From JAXGTD01 sp040775095 (GTDB lineage: Bacteria; Pseudomonadota; Gammaproteobacteria; Chromatiales; Chromatiaceae): a DNA stretch of 36,997 nt. Each line of letters opens with the position of its first letter. The stretch's first letter is position 1. The stretch is from positions 1 through 36,997 of the forward strand of contig JAXGTD010000026.1 in NCBI GenBank assembly GCA_040775095.1, in the 5' to 3' direction. The notes under the pieces were generated by a model. It did no database searches. It saw nothing but the letters and a program-made list of their open reading frames with translations, and was not told the origin of the DNA. Positions 24,202-32,047 of this stretch are shown piece by piece. The position numbers were made by a program, and so were the translations under genes.

Positions 24202-25446
24202 TCAGGGCAGACGCATCTCGCCGGCGTAGAGGTCTTCGATCCGCTCGCGCCGACGCACCAGATGGGCCTGCTCGCCATCGATCATGACCTCCGCGACCCG
24301 CGGGCGGCTGTTGTAATTGGAGCTCATCGTGAACCCATAGGCACCGCTGGAACGGACCGCGAGCAGATCCCCGGGTGCCAGCACCAGTGAACGCTGTTTG
24401 CCCAGAAAGTCTCCGGTCTCGCACACCGGGCCGACGATCTCGTAGGTCTGCGCGCGACCCGCGCGGACCTCAACCGGAACGATCTCCTGCACGGCCTGGT
24501 ACAGCGACGGGCGGATCAGGTCGTTCATGGCCGCATCGATGATCGCGAAACGGTGGTTGTCGGTGACCTTGATGTGCTCGACGCGGCTCAACAGGACCCC
24601 GGCGTTGGCGGCGATGGCGCGACCGGGCTCGACAACGATCTCGTAGGGGCGCGCCCCCAGGCGCTCGACCAAAGCCCGGGCATACTCTCCCGGCTCCGGC
24701 GGGTGCTGATCGGTGTAGCGCACCCCCAATCCGCCGCCCATGTCGAGGTGCGCGATCTCGATGCCTTGGTCGTGCAGCCGGTCGGCCAGCGCCAGCACCC
24801 GATCGAGCGCGTCGAGGAATGGCGAGAGCTCGGTGAGCTGCGAGCCGATATGGCAGTCGATCCCGGTGACCCGGACGCCGGGCATGGCCGCGGCGCGTCG
24901 GTAGACGGCCTCGGCAGTGTGGATCTCGATGCCGAACTTGTTCTCCTTCAGCCCGGTGGAGATGTATGGGTGGGAGCGGGCGTCGACATCGGGATTCACG
25001 CGCAGCGAAACCGGCGCGACGCTGCCAATGGAGGTCGCGATCGCGGCGATTCGCTCCAACTCCGGCTCGGACTCGACGTTGAAGCAACGGATGCCGACAT
25101 CGAGCGCCCGGCGGATCTCGTCGGCGCGCTTGCCCACGCCCGAGAAGATCACCCGCGCCGGATCGCCGCCGGCCGCCAGCACGCGCTCGAGCTCCCCCAC
25201 CGAGACGATGTCGAAGCCGGAGCCAAGGCGCGCCAGCACGTCGAGCACCGCCAGGTTGGAGTTGGCCTTGACGGCAAAGCAGATCAGGTGCGGGTGTTCG
25301 GCAAAGGCGTTGTCGAACGCATGCCAGTGACGCTCCAGCGTCGCCCGCGAATAGACATAGCACGGGGTACCGAAACGCTCGGCGACCTCGGCCAACGGGA
25401 CGGCCTCGGCATAGAGGCGCTCGTCGTGATACTGGAAATGATCCAT
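24202..25446 (-). CDS. lysA: Diaminopimelate decarboxylase
   Basis: LysA is a PLP enzyme that decarboxylates meso-diaminopimelate to lysine. The 414-residue protein shows the PLP lysine in CFAVKANSN (Lys60), the glycine-rich phosphate-binding DMGGGLGVRY, and the alanine-racemase-like fold. The C-terminal barrel has GPVCETGDFLG with the active-site Cys and SGAYGFTMSSNYNSRPR. Length is standard. It follows lptM by 21 bp and precedes the methyltransferase by 11 bp. Confidence 0.97.
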   Translation of the reverse strand: MDHFQYHDERLYAEAVPLAEVAERFGTPCYVYSRATLERHWHAFDNAFAEHPHLICFAVKANSNLAVLDVLARLGSGFDIVSVGELERVLAAGGDPARVIFSGVGKRADEIRRALDVGIRCFNVESEPELERIAAIATSIGSVAPVSLRVNPDVDARSHPYISTGLKENKFGIEIHTAEAVYRRAAAMPGVRVTGIDCHIGSQLTELSPFLDALDRVLALADRLHDQGIEIAHLDMGGGLGVRYTDQHPPEPGEYARALVERLGARPYEIVVEPGRAIAANAGVLLSRVEHIKVTDNHRFAIIDAAMNDLIRPSLYQAVQEIVPVEVRAGRAQTYEIVGPVCETGDFLGKQRSLVLAPGDLLAVRSSGAYGFTMSSNYNSRPRVAEVMIDGEQAHLVRRRERIEDLYAGEMRLP

Positions 25447-25467
25447 CGCCCCATCCAGGCGTTCGGT

Positions 25468-25698
25468 TCAGAGGTCGTTGGGGCCCGGGGTGTCGGACGG
25501 GACGTCGTCGATCGCATCGAGCGACTCGGCGGAGCTGTCCGCATCCGGCACCGTCGCGTCGGGGTGCGCGGCCGCGGCCGGCGGGGCATCATCCTTTGGC
25601 AGATACAGGTCACCCTTCTGGCCGCAGGCGACCAGCATCTGGCCAATCGCCAGCACGGCAACAATGGCGTACAAGAGGGGGCGTGCCAGGCAGCGCAT
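25468..25698 (-). CDS. lptM: LptM-like lipoprotein (YifL)
   Basis: This is a 76-residue lipoprotein. A signal peptide (MRCLARPLLYAIVAVLAIGQ) leads to the lipobox LVAC, and then the family signature CGQKGDLYLPKDD. In Escherichia coli LptM assists maturation of the LptDE lipopolysaccharide translocon. The tail is Ala/Asp/Pro-rich and looks disordered. ATG 25698 gives a normal signal peptide; the longer frame to 25782 does not. The lptM-lysA-dapF neighbourhood is conserved in gammaproteobacteria. Confidence 0.9.
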   Translation of the reverse strand: MRCLARPLLYAIVAVLAIGQMLVACGQKGDLYLPKDDAPPAAAAHPDATVPDADSSAESLDAIDDVPSDTPGPNDL

Positions 25699-25815
25699 GA
25701 GCGTGGAAACCGGATGCGGTGAGGATGTCCAGGGCCGCAGTATACAGGCGCGGCTTCTACAGCGCCCAGGCCCGTCGCACAACCAGCCGAACGGGCCTGC
25801 GGGGTGGCGCGCGGC

Positions 25816-26553
25816 CTATCCGAGAACGACCGGCGGCCCCGCCCGGAGCCCATCCGGGGCCTTGCCGTCGGCGCCCGGCAGCGCCAGCCGGTCGCCGCGG
25901 ACACACTCGCGCGGCCTCCCGACCGTGGCAGCGACGTCGGCCTTTCCCGCGGGCCCGGCATCGCCGGGGCGTTGTGACAGCCACAGCTTACCCTGGCCCG
26001 CCGGCGCGAGCGCCCGTTGGCCATTGCGCTCGACCGGCACGCGCGATCGGGTACCGGTCAGCGGCGGGGTCTCGCGCTGGGCGAACACCAGCAGCGTCGC
26101 ACCCGTGGCGTCCTCGAGTCTGAGCTGCTCGCCGGTGATGTTGAACGCTGCCGTCCGGGCAAGCCCGTCGACAACGGCCTGCTCCTGCTGCAACAGGGGC
26201 TGCGGGCAGGCCATCATCGTCGAGGCGATGCGGGGATCGAACTTGAGCTCGGAGCCGTTGAGCCGGTAGACACCCATCAATTGATTACAGCCAACGCTGC
26301 CGTGGAAGCGCCCACCCTCGAAACGAACGACGGACTCGCCGCGGGTCTTGAGCGCATCACGCAAGCCGCCCTCGTTCTGATACTGGGACAGCACCCAGTC
26401 GACGCCCTCGAGCGCGACCTTGGCCGAGGGTATCGCCGACCCGGCCCAGGCGCCAGGCGATCCGGTGAATACCAACGCAAGGAGCGCAATTGCCAAGCAG
26501 CCAGCGATCCCCGCGGGCCGGCGCGTCTGGTCGATCTCGTGCATCCGATTCAT
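25816..26553 (-). CDS. META-domain (HslJ-like) exported protein with atypical tail
   Basis: The 245-residue protein has a signal peptide (about residues 14-37, ending AWAG). One META/HslJ domain follows (about 48-158): LEGVDWVLSQYQNEGG, FEGGRFHGSVGCNQLMGVYRLNG, then IASTMMACPQPLLQQEQ. A second block begins PPLTGTRSRVPVERNGQRAL, which resembles the start of another META domain. It then dissolves into low-complexity Gly/Ala/Arg-rich sequence to the end, suggesting degeneration or a frameshift. HslJ-type proteins are envelope-associated and linked to stress or heat; role here unknown. Alone between the 47-residue gene and lptM. Confidence 0.75.
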   Translation of the reverse strand: MNRMHEIDQTRRPAGIAGCLAIALLALVFTGSPGAWAGSAIPSAKVALEGVDWVLSQYQNEGGLRDALKTRGESVVRFEGGRFHGSVGCNQLMGVYRLNGSELKFDPRIASTMMACPQPLLQQEQAVVDGLARTAAFNITGEQLRLEDATGATLLVFAQRETPPLTGTRSRVPVERNGQRALAPAGQGKLWLSQRPGDAGPAGKADVAATVGRPRECVRGDRLALPGADGKAPDGLRAGPPVVLG

Positions 26554-26610
26554 GATCTCCTCGCGGTTATTCTGAAAAGGCGCCTGCCCTTCGGGCCAGA
26601 CCCAACCGGC

Positions 26611-26754
26611 TCAATACGACCCCGGACCCTTGCCCGCGCCGATCGACTTGATGGCTGCAACGGCCTTGTCCTGAATGTCTTTCGCCCAACGCGGCTGCGG
26701 CAGATTCCAGCCGATCAGGACGCCAACACAGACCCAGAAGATGACAGAGAACAT
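26611..26754 (-). CDS. 47-residue single-pass membrane protein, unknown
   Basis: The ATG at 26752-26754 is preceded by GAGGT at a spacing of eight bases, and the frame ends with TGA at 26611-26613. The peptide starts with one hydrophobic segment, FSVIFWVCVGVLIGWNL (residues 2-18). A short amphipathic basic stretch follows (PQPRWAKDIQDKAVAAIKSI) and then a Gly-rich end, KGPGSY. This one-TM layout with a well-placed ribosome binding site supports a real gene. It is co-oriented with the META-domain gene 57 bp downstream and the L,D-transpeptidase gene upstream. Function is not known. Confidence 0.7.
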   Translation of the reverse strand: MFSVIFWVCVGVLIGWNLPQPRWAKDIQDKAVAAIKSIGAGKGPGSY

Positions 26755-26850
26755 CGCGCAATACCTCGTTTCGAAACCCGGAGCCACTCCGACACGGGTT
26801 CTGTGCGTTCGTTCATTCGGGCGACGCCGATCAAGATCCCCGCGGGCGTC

Positions 26851-26890
26851 GGATTGGCTCGCGAGCCGAGAACGCGGTTTCCAACGGAAG
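26851..26890 (-). repeat. Fragment of the dispersed intergenic repeat (copy E)
   Basis: GCCGAGAACGCGGTTTCC (26865-26882) is the reverse complement, with one difference, of 30759-30776, the right flank of copy C. Only this 18-bp block is clearly shared, so it may be a partial copy. It lies between the L,D-transpeptidase and 47-residue genes. Confidence 0.45.
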
Positions 26891-26901
26891 GATACGAATC
26901 C

Positions 26902-27456
26902 CTAGGGCAGAATGCGAATCGGCGTGCCATCCCGAACCAGGCGCCAGATCTCGTCCATTTCCGCGTTGGTCACCGCGATGCAGCCGTTGGTCCAATCGCG
27001 TCTGTCATATTCACTGGCGACCTTCGCCGAGGTCAACCAGTTGGGTCGGCCGTGAATCATGATCATGCCGCCGGGACTGACTCCCAGGGCCTCGGCGAAA
27101 GCGCGATCGCGTTCGTTCGGGTAGGAGACGTGAATGGCCTTGTGGTAGTTGCTGTTGGGATTGCGCCAGTCGAGGATGTAGTCACCTTCCGGTGTCCGCT
27201 CATCGCCCTCGCGGAACTTGTGCCCGCGCGGGCTGTCCCCCAGTGCGACCCTGAACTCGCGAATCGGCTCGCCGCCTTGATAGAGGGTCAGCTTGCGCTC
27301 GCCTTTCCTGACCACCACCCGATCGACCCGCGCCGCGCCGGGCGTGGGAGCGGATGCGCAGCCGACGAGCTGGACCACCAACACGATGGTTGCCACCAGC
27401 GCCACGATACCGGTGCGCGACGCGGCACGCACGCCCCTGACTATGGACGAAGACAT
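26902..27456 (-). CDS. L,D-transpeptidase (YkuD family) lipoprotein
   Basis: The 184-residue protein begins with a hydrophobic signal and a lipobox-like LVGC (Cys33), so it may be lipid-anchored. The YkuD catalytic domain (about 46-184) has the His of MIMIHGRPNW (His135) and the nucleophilic Cys in TNGCIAVTN (Cys159). It also has the upstream TPEGDYILDWRNPNSNYHKA segment. Such enzymes make 3-3 crosslinks in peptidoglycan or attach lipoproteins; which applies here cannot be told. Length is short, with no LysM domain. It is divergent from the hydrolase gene. Confidence 0.9.
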   Translation of the reverse strand: MSSSIVRGVRAASRTGIVALVATIVLVVQLVGCASAPTPGAARVDRVVVRKGERKLTLYQGGEPIREFRVALGDSPRGHKFREGDERTPEGDYILDWRNPNSNYHKAIHVSYPNERDRAFAEALGVSPGGMIMIHGRPNWLTSAKVASEYDRRDWTNGCIAVTNAEMDEIWRLVRDGTPIRILP

Positions 27457-27789
27457 GGTTCTCGGGCCTCATGAGAGATACGTGATCGACCTTGCCGCAC
27501 CGGCGTGACGGTGGCCCGATTCTACGCAATCGAGCCGGCCGCGACACCTGTGCTCGCGCACGCTCGCGCGGGCGGGACACCAACAGGGGCGGCCTGGGCG
27601 CATCGACCATGCCGGGCATCTGCAGTCTCCCGAGGGATGGCGAACACGGCGAAGCCGACAGCGCGTCTTCGGTTCGCGAGCCGATCCAATCTCAGCAAGA
27701 CAGTGGATCGGCCTCTGCCTGGAGCCGTGGGGAGGCTGTGCTAGCATGCCAATGCTCAAGCCTCGGGATGCCTGCACGGGAAAAGCCTC
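27457..27789. other. Divergent intergenic region, L,D-transpeptidase / hydrolase
   Basis: The 333 bp hold no credible reading frame, RNA gene or recognised repeat. The word TGTGCTAGCAT (27736-27746), about 45 bp before the hydrolase ATG, resembles an extended -10 element, but no clear -35 was found. Confidence 0.3.
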
Positions 27790-28803
27790 ATGCGCCGAAC
27801 GCTGCCACGTCTGCTAATCCTCCTCGTGGTCGTCGCGCTCTTGCTGGCAGCGATTGGCCCATTGCTGGTCAATCCGAACCCGGCCCCGGGCACAACGTCC
27901 GCTGCATCGGTTGCCCCAGCCGAGAGCCGTTTCCTGCGCATCCCCTTCCCTGGTACCGACGGCCTCCGGGTCCACTACCTCGCCCCCCACCCCGGACAGG
28001 ACCAGGCGACGGGCGAGCACAGCTTCCTGTTACTGCATGGATTTACGTTCAACGCCTTCACCTGGAGCCGACTCATCGACTTCTTCGGCGGCCACGGCCG
28101 GGTCGCGGCCTACGATCAGCTCCCCTATGGTCTCAGCGCCAAGCTCGCCCCGGGGCTGTGGCGCGGGCCGGACCCATACTCTCGTGCTGCGGCGATCGAG
28201 CAGCTGTTCTCAATCATGGACGCCCTCGGCATGGAGCAGGCGGTGCTGGTGGGCAACGCATCCGGAGGCACGCTCGCACTCGAGGCCGCCCTGGCCCGAC
28301 CCGAGCGTGTATCCGCCCTGATCCTGCTCTCCCCATGGGTCGACTCGATGCACCCGATCCTCCCCGACTGGCTTGCCGGTCTGCCGCAGATGCGGCGCGT
28401 GAGTCTGCTACTGGCGCGGTATCTGGGTGGGGAGAACCCATTACTCGACTACGCCTACGCCGATCCAGGGCGGATTGACACCCACCGGCGCCAACTGACC
28501 GGCATCCATCGCCAGCTCGCCAACTGGGACGTCGCCTGGGGCGCACTCATAAACCGATGGATGACCGAGCCGGTCGCGATCCGTGAGCACCTCGCGGAGG
28601 TGAAACAGCCGGCCCTGGTGATCGCCGGAGGGAGTGACCCCGTCCTGTCCGAGACCGACAACGCACGCACGGCCGCGGCCATGCCAGACGCAACGCTGGC
28701 GGTCCTTCCCGGCTGCGGCCACCTGCCCCAGGAAGAATGCCCGGCGCTGGTGGAGCAGGCGATCGCGCCCTGGCTCGAGGGATTGGGGCCGAATAAACCA
28801 TGA
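27790..28803 (+). CDS. Alpha/beta hydrolase, membrane-anchored or exported
   Basis: The 337-residue protein starts with a hydrophobic signal/anchor (residues 5-27). The alpha/beta-hydrolase fold follows, with oxyanion HGFTFNAFTW, nucleophile elbow VGNASGG (Ser), acid in IAGGSDPVLS and His in LPGCGHLPQEE. The order of the three catalytic residues is intact. The substrate cannot be inferred; the family covers lipases, esterases and haloperoxidase-like proteins. The gene is divergent from the L,D-transpeptidase gene and stands alone. Confidence 0.88.
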   Translation: MRRTLPRLLILLVVVALLLAAIGPLLVNPNPAPGTTSAASVAPAESRFLRIPFPGTDGLRVHYLAPHPGQDQATGEHSFLLLHGFTFNAFTWSRLIDFFGGHGRVAAYDQLPYGLSAKLAPGLWRGPDPYSRAAAIEQLFSIMDALGMEQAVLVGNASGGTLALEAALARPERVSALILLSPWVDSMHPILPDWLAGLPQMRRVSLLLARYLGGENPLLDYAYADPGRIDTHRRQLTGIHRQLANWDVAWGALINRWMTEPVAIREHLAEVKQPALVIAGGSDPVLSETDNARTAAAMPDATLAVLPGCGHLPQEECPALVEQAIAPWLEGLGPNKP

Positions 28804-29147
28804 GCAATACCTGGATACAATCCATCCAGTGACCGTATCCGCTCACGCCGCCCCGTTTTCGAGCGCCGCGAGCGCCTGGCGTCGCCGCGCCATCCCTGTC
28901 CCAAACGTGAGAGGCCGCGGGTTGGCGCCTCGCCAGCGACGAGCCGCCGCGCGGGGCCGGCACCCTCCTCGGAGGGAGGTCGGTGGCAGACGCGGGGCCT
29001 GGCCGTTACGCGGCCTTGCGGATCTTCAATGCCTCCCCTCGGAAGACAGTCTATTTTGCTCAGGTAATGAGCCATGGCGAGCCTTCCCGCGAGAGCGCGC
29101 CCGGCTGGCGCATGCCAACCATCGGACTGAGCAGGAGAGACGTGCGG
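28804..29147. other. Intergenic region downstream of the hydrolase
   Basis: These 344 bp are GC-rich with several short inverted repeats (for example CCCTC-CTCG-GAGGG at 28968-28981). An AT-richer promoter-like stretch around 29040-29075 (GTCTATTTTGCTCAGGTAATG) probably drives the 29-residue peptide gene. No larger frame is credible. Confidence 0.35.
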
Positions 29148-29237
29148 ATGAACATGACAAGCTTTGCGCACCATCACGCCATCGAGATCGGTACCCTCGT
29201 CGTCGGTCTGGCGCTGTTCTGGTTGATGTCTGTCTGA
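29148..29237 (+). CDS. 29-residue hydrophobic peptide, unknown
   Basis: An ATG at 29148 with AGGAGAG about eight bases before it opens a 29-codon frame ending TGA at 29235-29237. The peptide has a short polar N-terminus containing three consecutive histidines (TSFAHHHAIEI). One membrane-spanning stretch follows (GTLVVGLALFWLMSV). The size and single TM recall accessory subunits of membrane enzymes, but no family is recognised. It lies 90 bp from the stop of hdfR, convergent. A longer in-frame extension to 28983 lacks sense. Moderate confidence only, since so short a frame could be chance. Confidence 0.5.
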   Translation: MNMTSFAHHHAIEIGTLVVGLALFWLMSV

Positions 29238-29327
29238 TCCAGGCGCGCGCCGGTCCCTCCCGGCGAGGACCGTTCTGGCCGCCGTGTCCGGGCGCGCCCC
29301 TGGCGGCACGCCGGGTCGGGCAAGTGG

Positions 29328-30179
29328 CTAGCCTTGCGCGGCCTGCAACGGATCCAAGAGCGAATCGATGCGCTCCGCCTGGCTCGCATCCGGATTGAAG
29401 TAGGCGCAGGCATCGCACTGCATCGTTGGCGCGCCCTCGACCCGTGATAGCCGCCCCTCGGCGAGATCCGCGGCCACCATGGCCTCGGGCAGATACGCGC
29501 TGCCGCCGCGCGCCAGGAGAAAGGTGCGCGCCAGGCGACCCAGGTCGAAGCGCAGTCTCGGCGCGGGGCAGTCCGCGAATGCCCGGGCGTGGCGCAGCGC
29601 AAATCCCGTCCCCCAGTCCACGACGACATAGTCCCCGTTCTCGAGCGCCTGCGCGGTCCCGACACCGGCATGGGTCGTGACCAGGATCAGCCGAGTGCCC
29701 GCAAGCGCCCGCACCGTCAGCCCTGCGAGCTGTGGCAGCTCGAACGCAAAGCCCAGGTCCAGCGTGCACTCCCGGACACGTCGCTGCAACACCTCGGCGG
29801 TGTGCGCCTCCGCGCTGATGGCGTGCTCCGGGAACTGCCTGTCGAGCGCCAGCAGCCAGGCCTCGAGGTAGCTGTCCCAGAGGCCCGGCACGCCACCGAC
29901 GGCCAGCGTGGAAGAGGCGCCCACCGATGCCGCGATCTCTTGCCGCGCCCTGGTCCAGGCGTTGAGCATACTCTCGGCATGGCGCAACAACCGCTCACCC
30001 TGCGGAGTCAGCCCCACGTTGTTGCGCATGCGCGTGAACAACTGCACGCCAAGCGTCTGCTCGAGCTGCCGGATGCGCGCGCTCACCGCCGACTGGGTCA
30101 GAAACAGGTGCTCGGCCGCCTTTCCGAAATGGCGCGTTCGGTTGACCTCGACAAAGGTCTTGAGCAGTTCGGTGTCCAT
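29328..30179 (-). CDS. hdfR: LysR-type regulator, HdfR-like
   Basis: The 283-residue protein has an N-terminal winged helix (TELLKTFVEVNRTRHFGKAAEHLFLTQSAVSARIRQLE) and a LysR co-inducer domain of usual length. The DNA-recognition helix LTQSAVSARIRQLEQ is very close to HdfR of Escherichia coli, a repressor of flhDC. The target here is unknown, since no flagellar genes are in the window. It is divergent from a 65-residue gene across a 267-bp region that contains a dyad. Autoregulation from that region would be usual for the family. Confidence 0.88.
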   Translation of the reverse strand: MDTELLKTFVEVNRTRHFGKAAEHLFLTQSAVSARIRQLEQTLGVQLFTRMRNNVGLTPQGERLLRHAESMLNAWTRARQEIAASVGASSTLAVGGVPGLWDSYLEAWLLALDRQFPEHAISAEAHTAEVLQRRVRECTLDLGFAFELPQLAGLTVRALAGTRLILVTTHAGVGTAQALENGDYVVVDWGTGFALRHARAFADCPAPRLRFDLGRLARTFLLARGGSAYLPEAMVAADLAEGRLSRVEGAPTMQCDACAYFNPDASQAERIDSLLDPLQAAQG

Positions 30180-30323
30180 CGCGAATCACCTCGCGGGGTT
30201 GCCATGGCCACGGGGGCAAGCGCCCGCTTGTCGCCATTCGCGCGGCCCTCCACCACATCGAGGCCGCCGGATCACGATGAAGAATTTTGATCGAGACGAC
30301 AAGTAAAAATCGTTTCCGTCCGC

Positions 30324-30348
30324 GGGCCCATATGCGCCATATAGGCCC
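30324..30348. promoter_or_regulatory. Imperfect dyad in the hdfR divergent region
   Basis: GGGCCCATAT (30324-30333) and ATATAGGCCC (30339-30348) form a 25-bp dyad with one mismatched pair. It is located between hdfR and the 65-residue gene. It is a candidate operator for HdfR or another regulator, by position only. Confidence 0.35.
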
Positions 30349-30446
30349 TTTGCAGTCACGGCCGCGTCGGTGCCGATGCCAGCGCCCGGCTCCAGCCGGA
30401 TTTCGCCCGACCCGCCATACCCTTCGCCGTTCCCCCTGAGCCATCC

Positions 30447-30644
30447 ATGAGAGACCATACGAGCGATTCCGCGGACGACAGCCAAATCGATACCGACGAG
30501 GCCGATGTGACGCCAATGGACTTCATCCGGCCCATGCGTCTGGGCGCCGCCTACTCGCCGCAGGCCCGACAGCGCATCGAGTACCTGCAGGAGCTGCGTC
30601 GCCTCCGATCCCAGATCGGCGACGACGCGCTCGACGACTTCTGA
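30447..30644 (+). CDS. Small acidic protein of unknown function, divergent from hdfR
   Basis: The 65-residue protein is strongly acidic at the N-terminus (SDSADDSQIDTDEADVTP). It ends with a helical basic/acidic segment, PQARQRIEYLQELRRLRSQIGDDALDDF. The last block resembles short PA3496-type envelope-related proteins, but this is a faint similarity and not a firm assignment. No signal peptide or membrane segment. The divergent pairing with a LysR gene recalls the hdfR-maoP (yifE) pair of enterobacteria, yet the sequence is not MaoP-like to my eye. Confidence 0.7.
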   Translation: MRDHTSDSADDSQIDTDEADVTPMDFIRPMRLGAAYSPQARQRIEYLQELRRLRSQIGDDALDDF

Positions 30645-30670
30645 CCAACGGCCGCGGGGCCCATCACCTG

Positions 30671-30776
30671 AGCAAACGCTGATTTATCGCGTTTCCCGCG
30701 CGGGCCATGGACGGCCCGGCATTTTCAGTCGCCCAAGTGACTGCAAATGGAGCGAGCCGGAAACCGCGTTCTTGGC
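30671..30776 (+). repeat. Dispersed intergenic repeat, copy C
   Basis: Contains GCAAACGCTGATTT (30672-30685), GTTTCCC (30691-30697), GCGGGCCATGGA (30700-30711) and GGCCCGGCATTTTC (30713-30726). The right flank GGAAACCGCGTTCTTGGC (30759-30776) is shared with 26865-26882. Spacing of the first, second and fourth blocks is identical to copy A at 2825-2892. It lies between the 65-residue gene and tas, whose stop is at 30810. Confidence 0.65.
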
Positions 30777-30809
30777 GCAGCATCTCCCCCGAGGGCCCTG
30801 CCGTCCCGA

Positions 30810-31850
30810 TCAGGGCGCCGGGTTCGGCTGGCGTACGTGCACAGCCTCGATCTCGGCGATCACCTCGTCCGAGAGCGTCAGATCCGCGCTCGCGAGATTG
30901 CAGTCCAGTTGTGCCAAGGTCGTCGCACCGATGATATTGGATGTCACGAACGGGCGACTGGTCACCCAGGCCAGGGCCATCTGCGAGGCATCCAGGCCAT
31001 GTCGCCGCGCGATATCGACATATTGTGCCGTCGCCCACTCCGACTCGGGGTTCGTATAACGGTCGAAGCGCGAGAACAGCGTCAGACGCGCCCCGGCCGG
31101 CCGTGCGCCATCGAGATATTTCCCGCTCAACATCCCGAACGCCAGGGGCGAGTAGGCCAATAGCCCGCAGTGCTCGCGCAGCGCCACCTCGGCCATGCCG
31201 ATCTCGAAGCTGCGATTGAGCAGACTGTATGGGTTCTGGATACTGACCACGCGGGGAAGCCCGTGCCGCCGGGCCAGCTCCAGCGCGTGCATGGTCCCCC
31301 AGGGGGTCTCGTTCGACAGGCCCACATGCAGTATCTTCCCGGCCTTGACCAGGTCGTCGAGCACCCCGAGCGTCTCCAGCAGCGGCACGCTCTCATCCTG
31401 CTGCGGCGGCTGATAGCCCAGCTTGCCGAAGAAGTTCGTCTCACGGTCGGGCCAGTGCAGCTGGTAGAGGTCGATGCGGTCGGTCCGCAGTCGCCGCAGA
31501 CTGTCCGCTAGCGCCGCTTCGATGTTGGCCCGATCCAGGCGCGCGTGCGCGCCGCGCACGTGGGGCAACCAGTCGGCCGGTCCAGCCACCTTGGTCGCGA
31601 GCACGAGCTGGTCTCGGTTTCCGCGCTCGGCGAGCCAGTTGCCAATGAAGGCCTCGGTAAGCCCCTGGGTCTCGGCCCGCGGCGGAACCGGATACATCTC
31701 GGCGGTGTCGATGAAATTGATGCCGGCCTCGAGCGCACGGTCGAGCTGCGCGGAGGCGTCCGCCTGGGTGTTCTGCTCACCAAAGGTCATGGTGCCGAGG
31801 CATAGGGCGCTGACGCGGATCTCCGTGTCGCCAAGTCTGCGATATTGCAT
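30810..31850 (-). CDS. tas: Aldo/keto reductase, Tas family
   Basis: The 346-residue NADPH-dependent oxidoreductase matches Escherichia coli Tas. It starts MQYRRLGDTEIRVSALCLGTMTFGEQN. The catalytic tetrad is present in DTAEMYP (Asp, Tyr), ATKVAG (Lys) and YQLHWPDR (His). The later SNETPWGTMHALELA and FVTSNIIGATTLAQL form the cofactor-binding end. ATG 31850 is preceded by AGGAG. Physiological substrate unknown. Stands alone on the minus strand, divergent from cbiM. Confidence 0.92.
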   Translation of the reverse strand: MQYRRLGDTEIRVSALCLGTMTFGEQNTQADASAQLDRALEAGINFIDTAEMYPVPPRAETQGLTEAFIGNWLAERGNRDQLVLATKVAGPADWLPHVRGAHARLDRANIEAALADSLRRLRTDRIDLYQLHWPDRETNFFGKLGYQPPQQDESVPLLETLGVLDDLVKAGKILHVGLSNETPWGTMHALELARRHGLPRVVSIQNPYSLLNRSFEIGMAEVALREHCGLLAYSPLAFGMLSGKYLDGARPAGARLTLFSRFDRYTNPESEWATAQYVDIARRHGLDASQMALAWVTSRPFVTSNIIGATTLAQLDCNLASADLTLSDEVIAEIEAVHVRQPNPAP

Positions 31851-32047
31851 ACGTTCTCCTGGGTGTGTTCCGAGTCGCACTGACGCGTGCGGGTACCGTT
31901 GCGCAGTGTGGACGCACGGACCGGATCTCAACCGCACCGGGCCGTTTGGGGACGCTTTGGCGACGGGTGGTATCGGTGCAGGCGCGGCGGTATAACAGCA
32001 GCCAAACTTTCTGTCTAGGCGCTCGGCGGTGATCGGGCTATCGTGTC

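Noticed and set aside
26829..26840. A further FNR box (GATCAAGATC region) upstream of the 47-residue gene
   Set aside because: Only one half-site is recognisable and the spacing to the opposite half is wrong.
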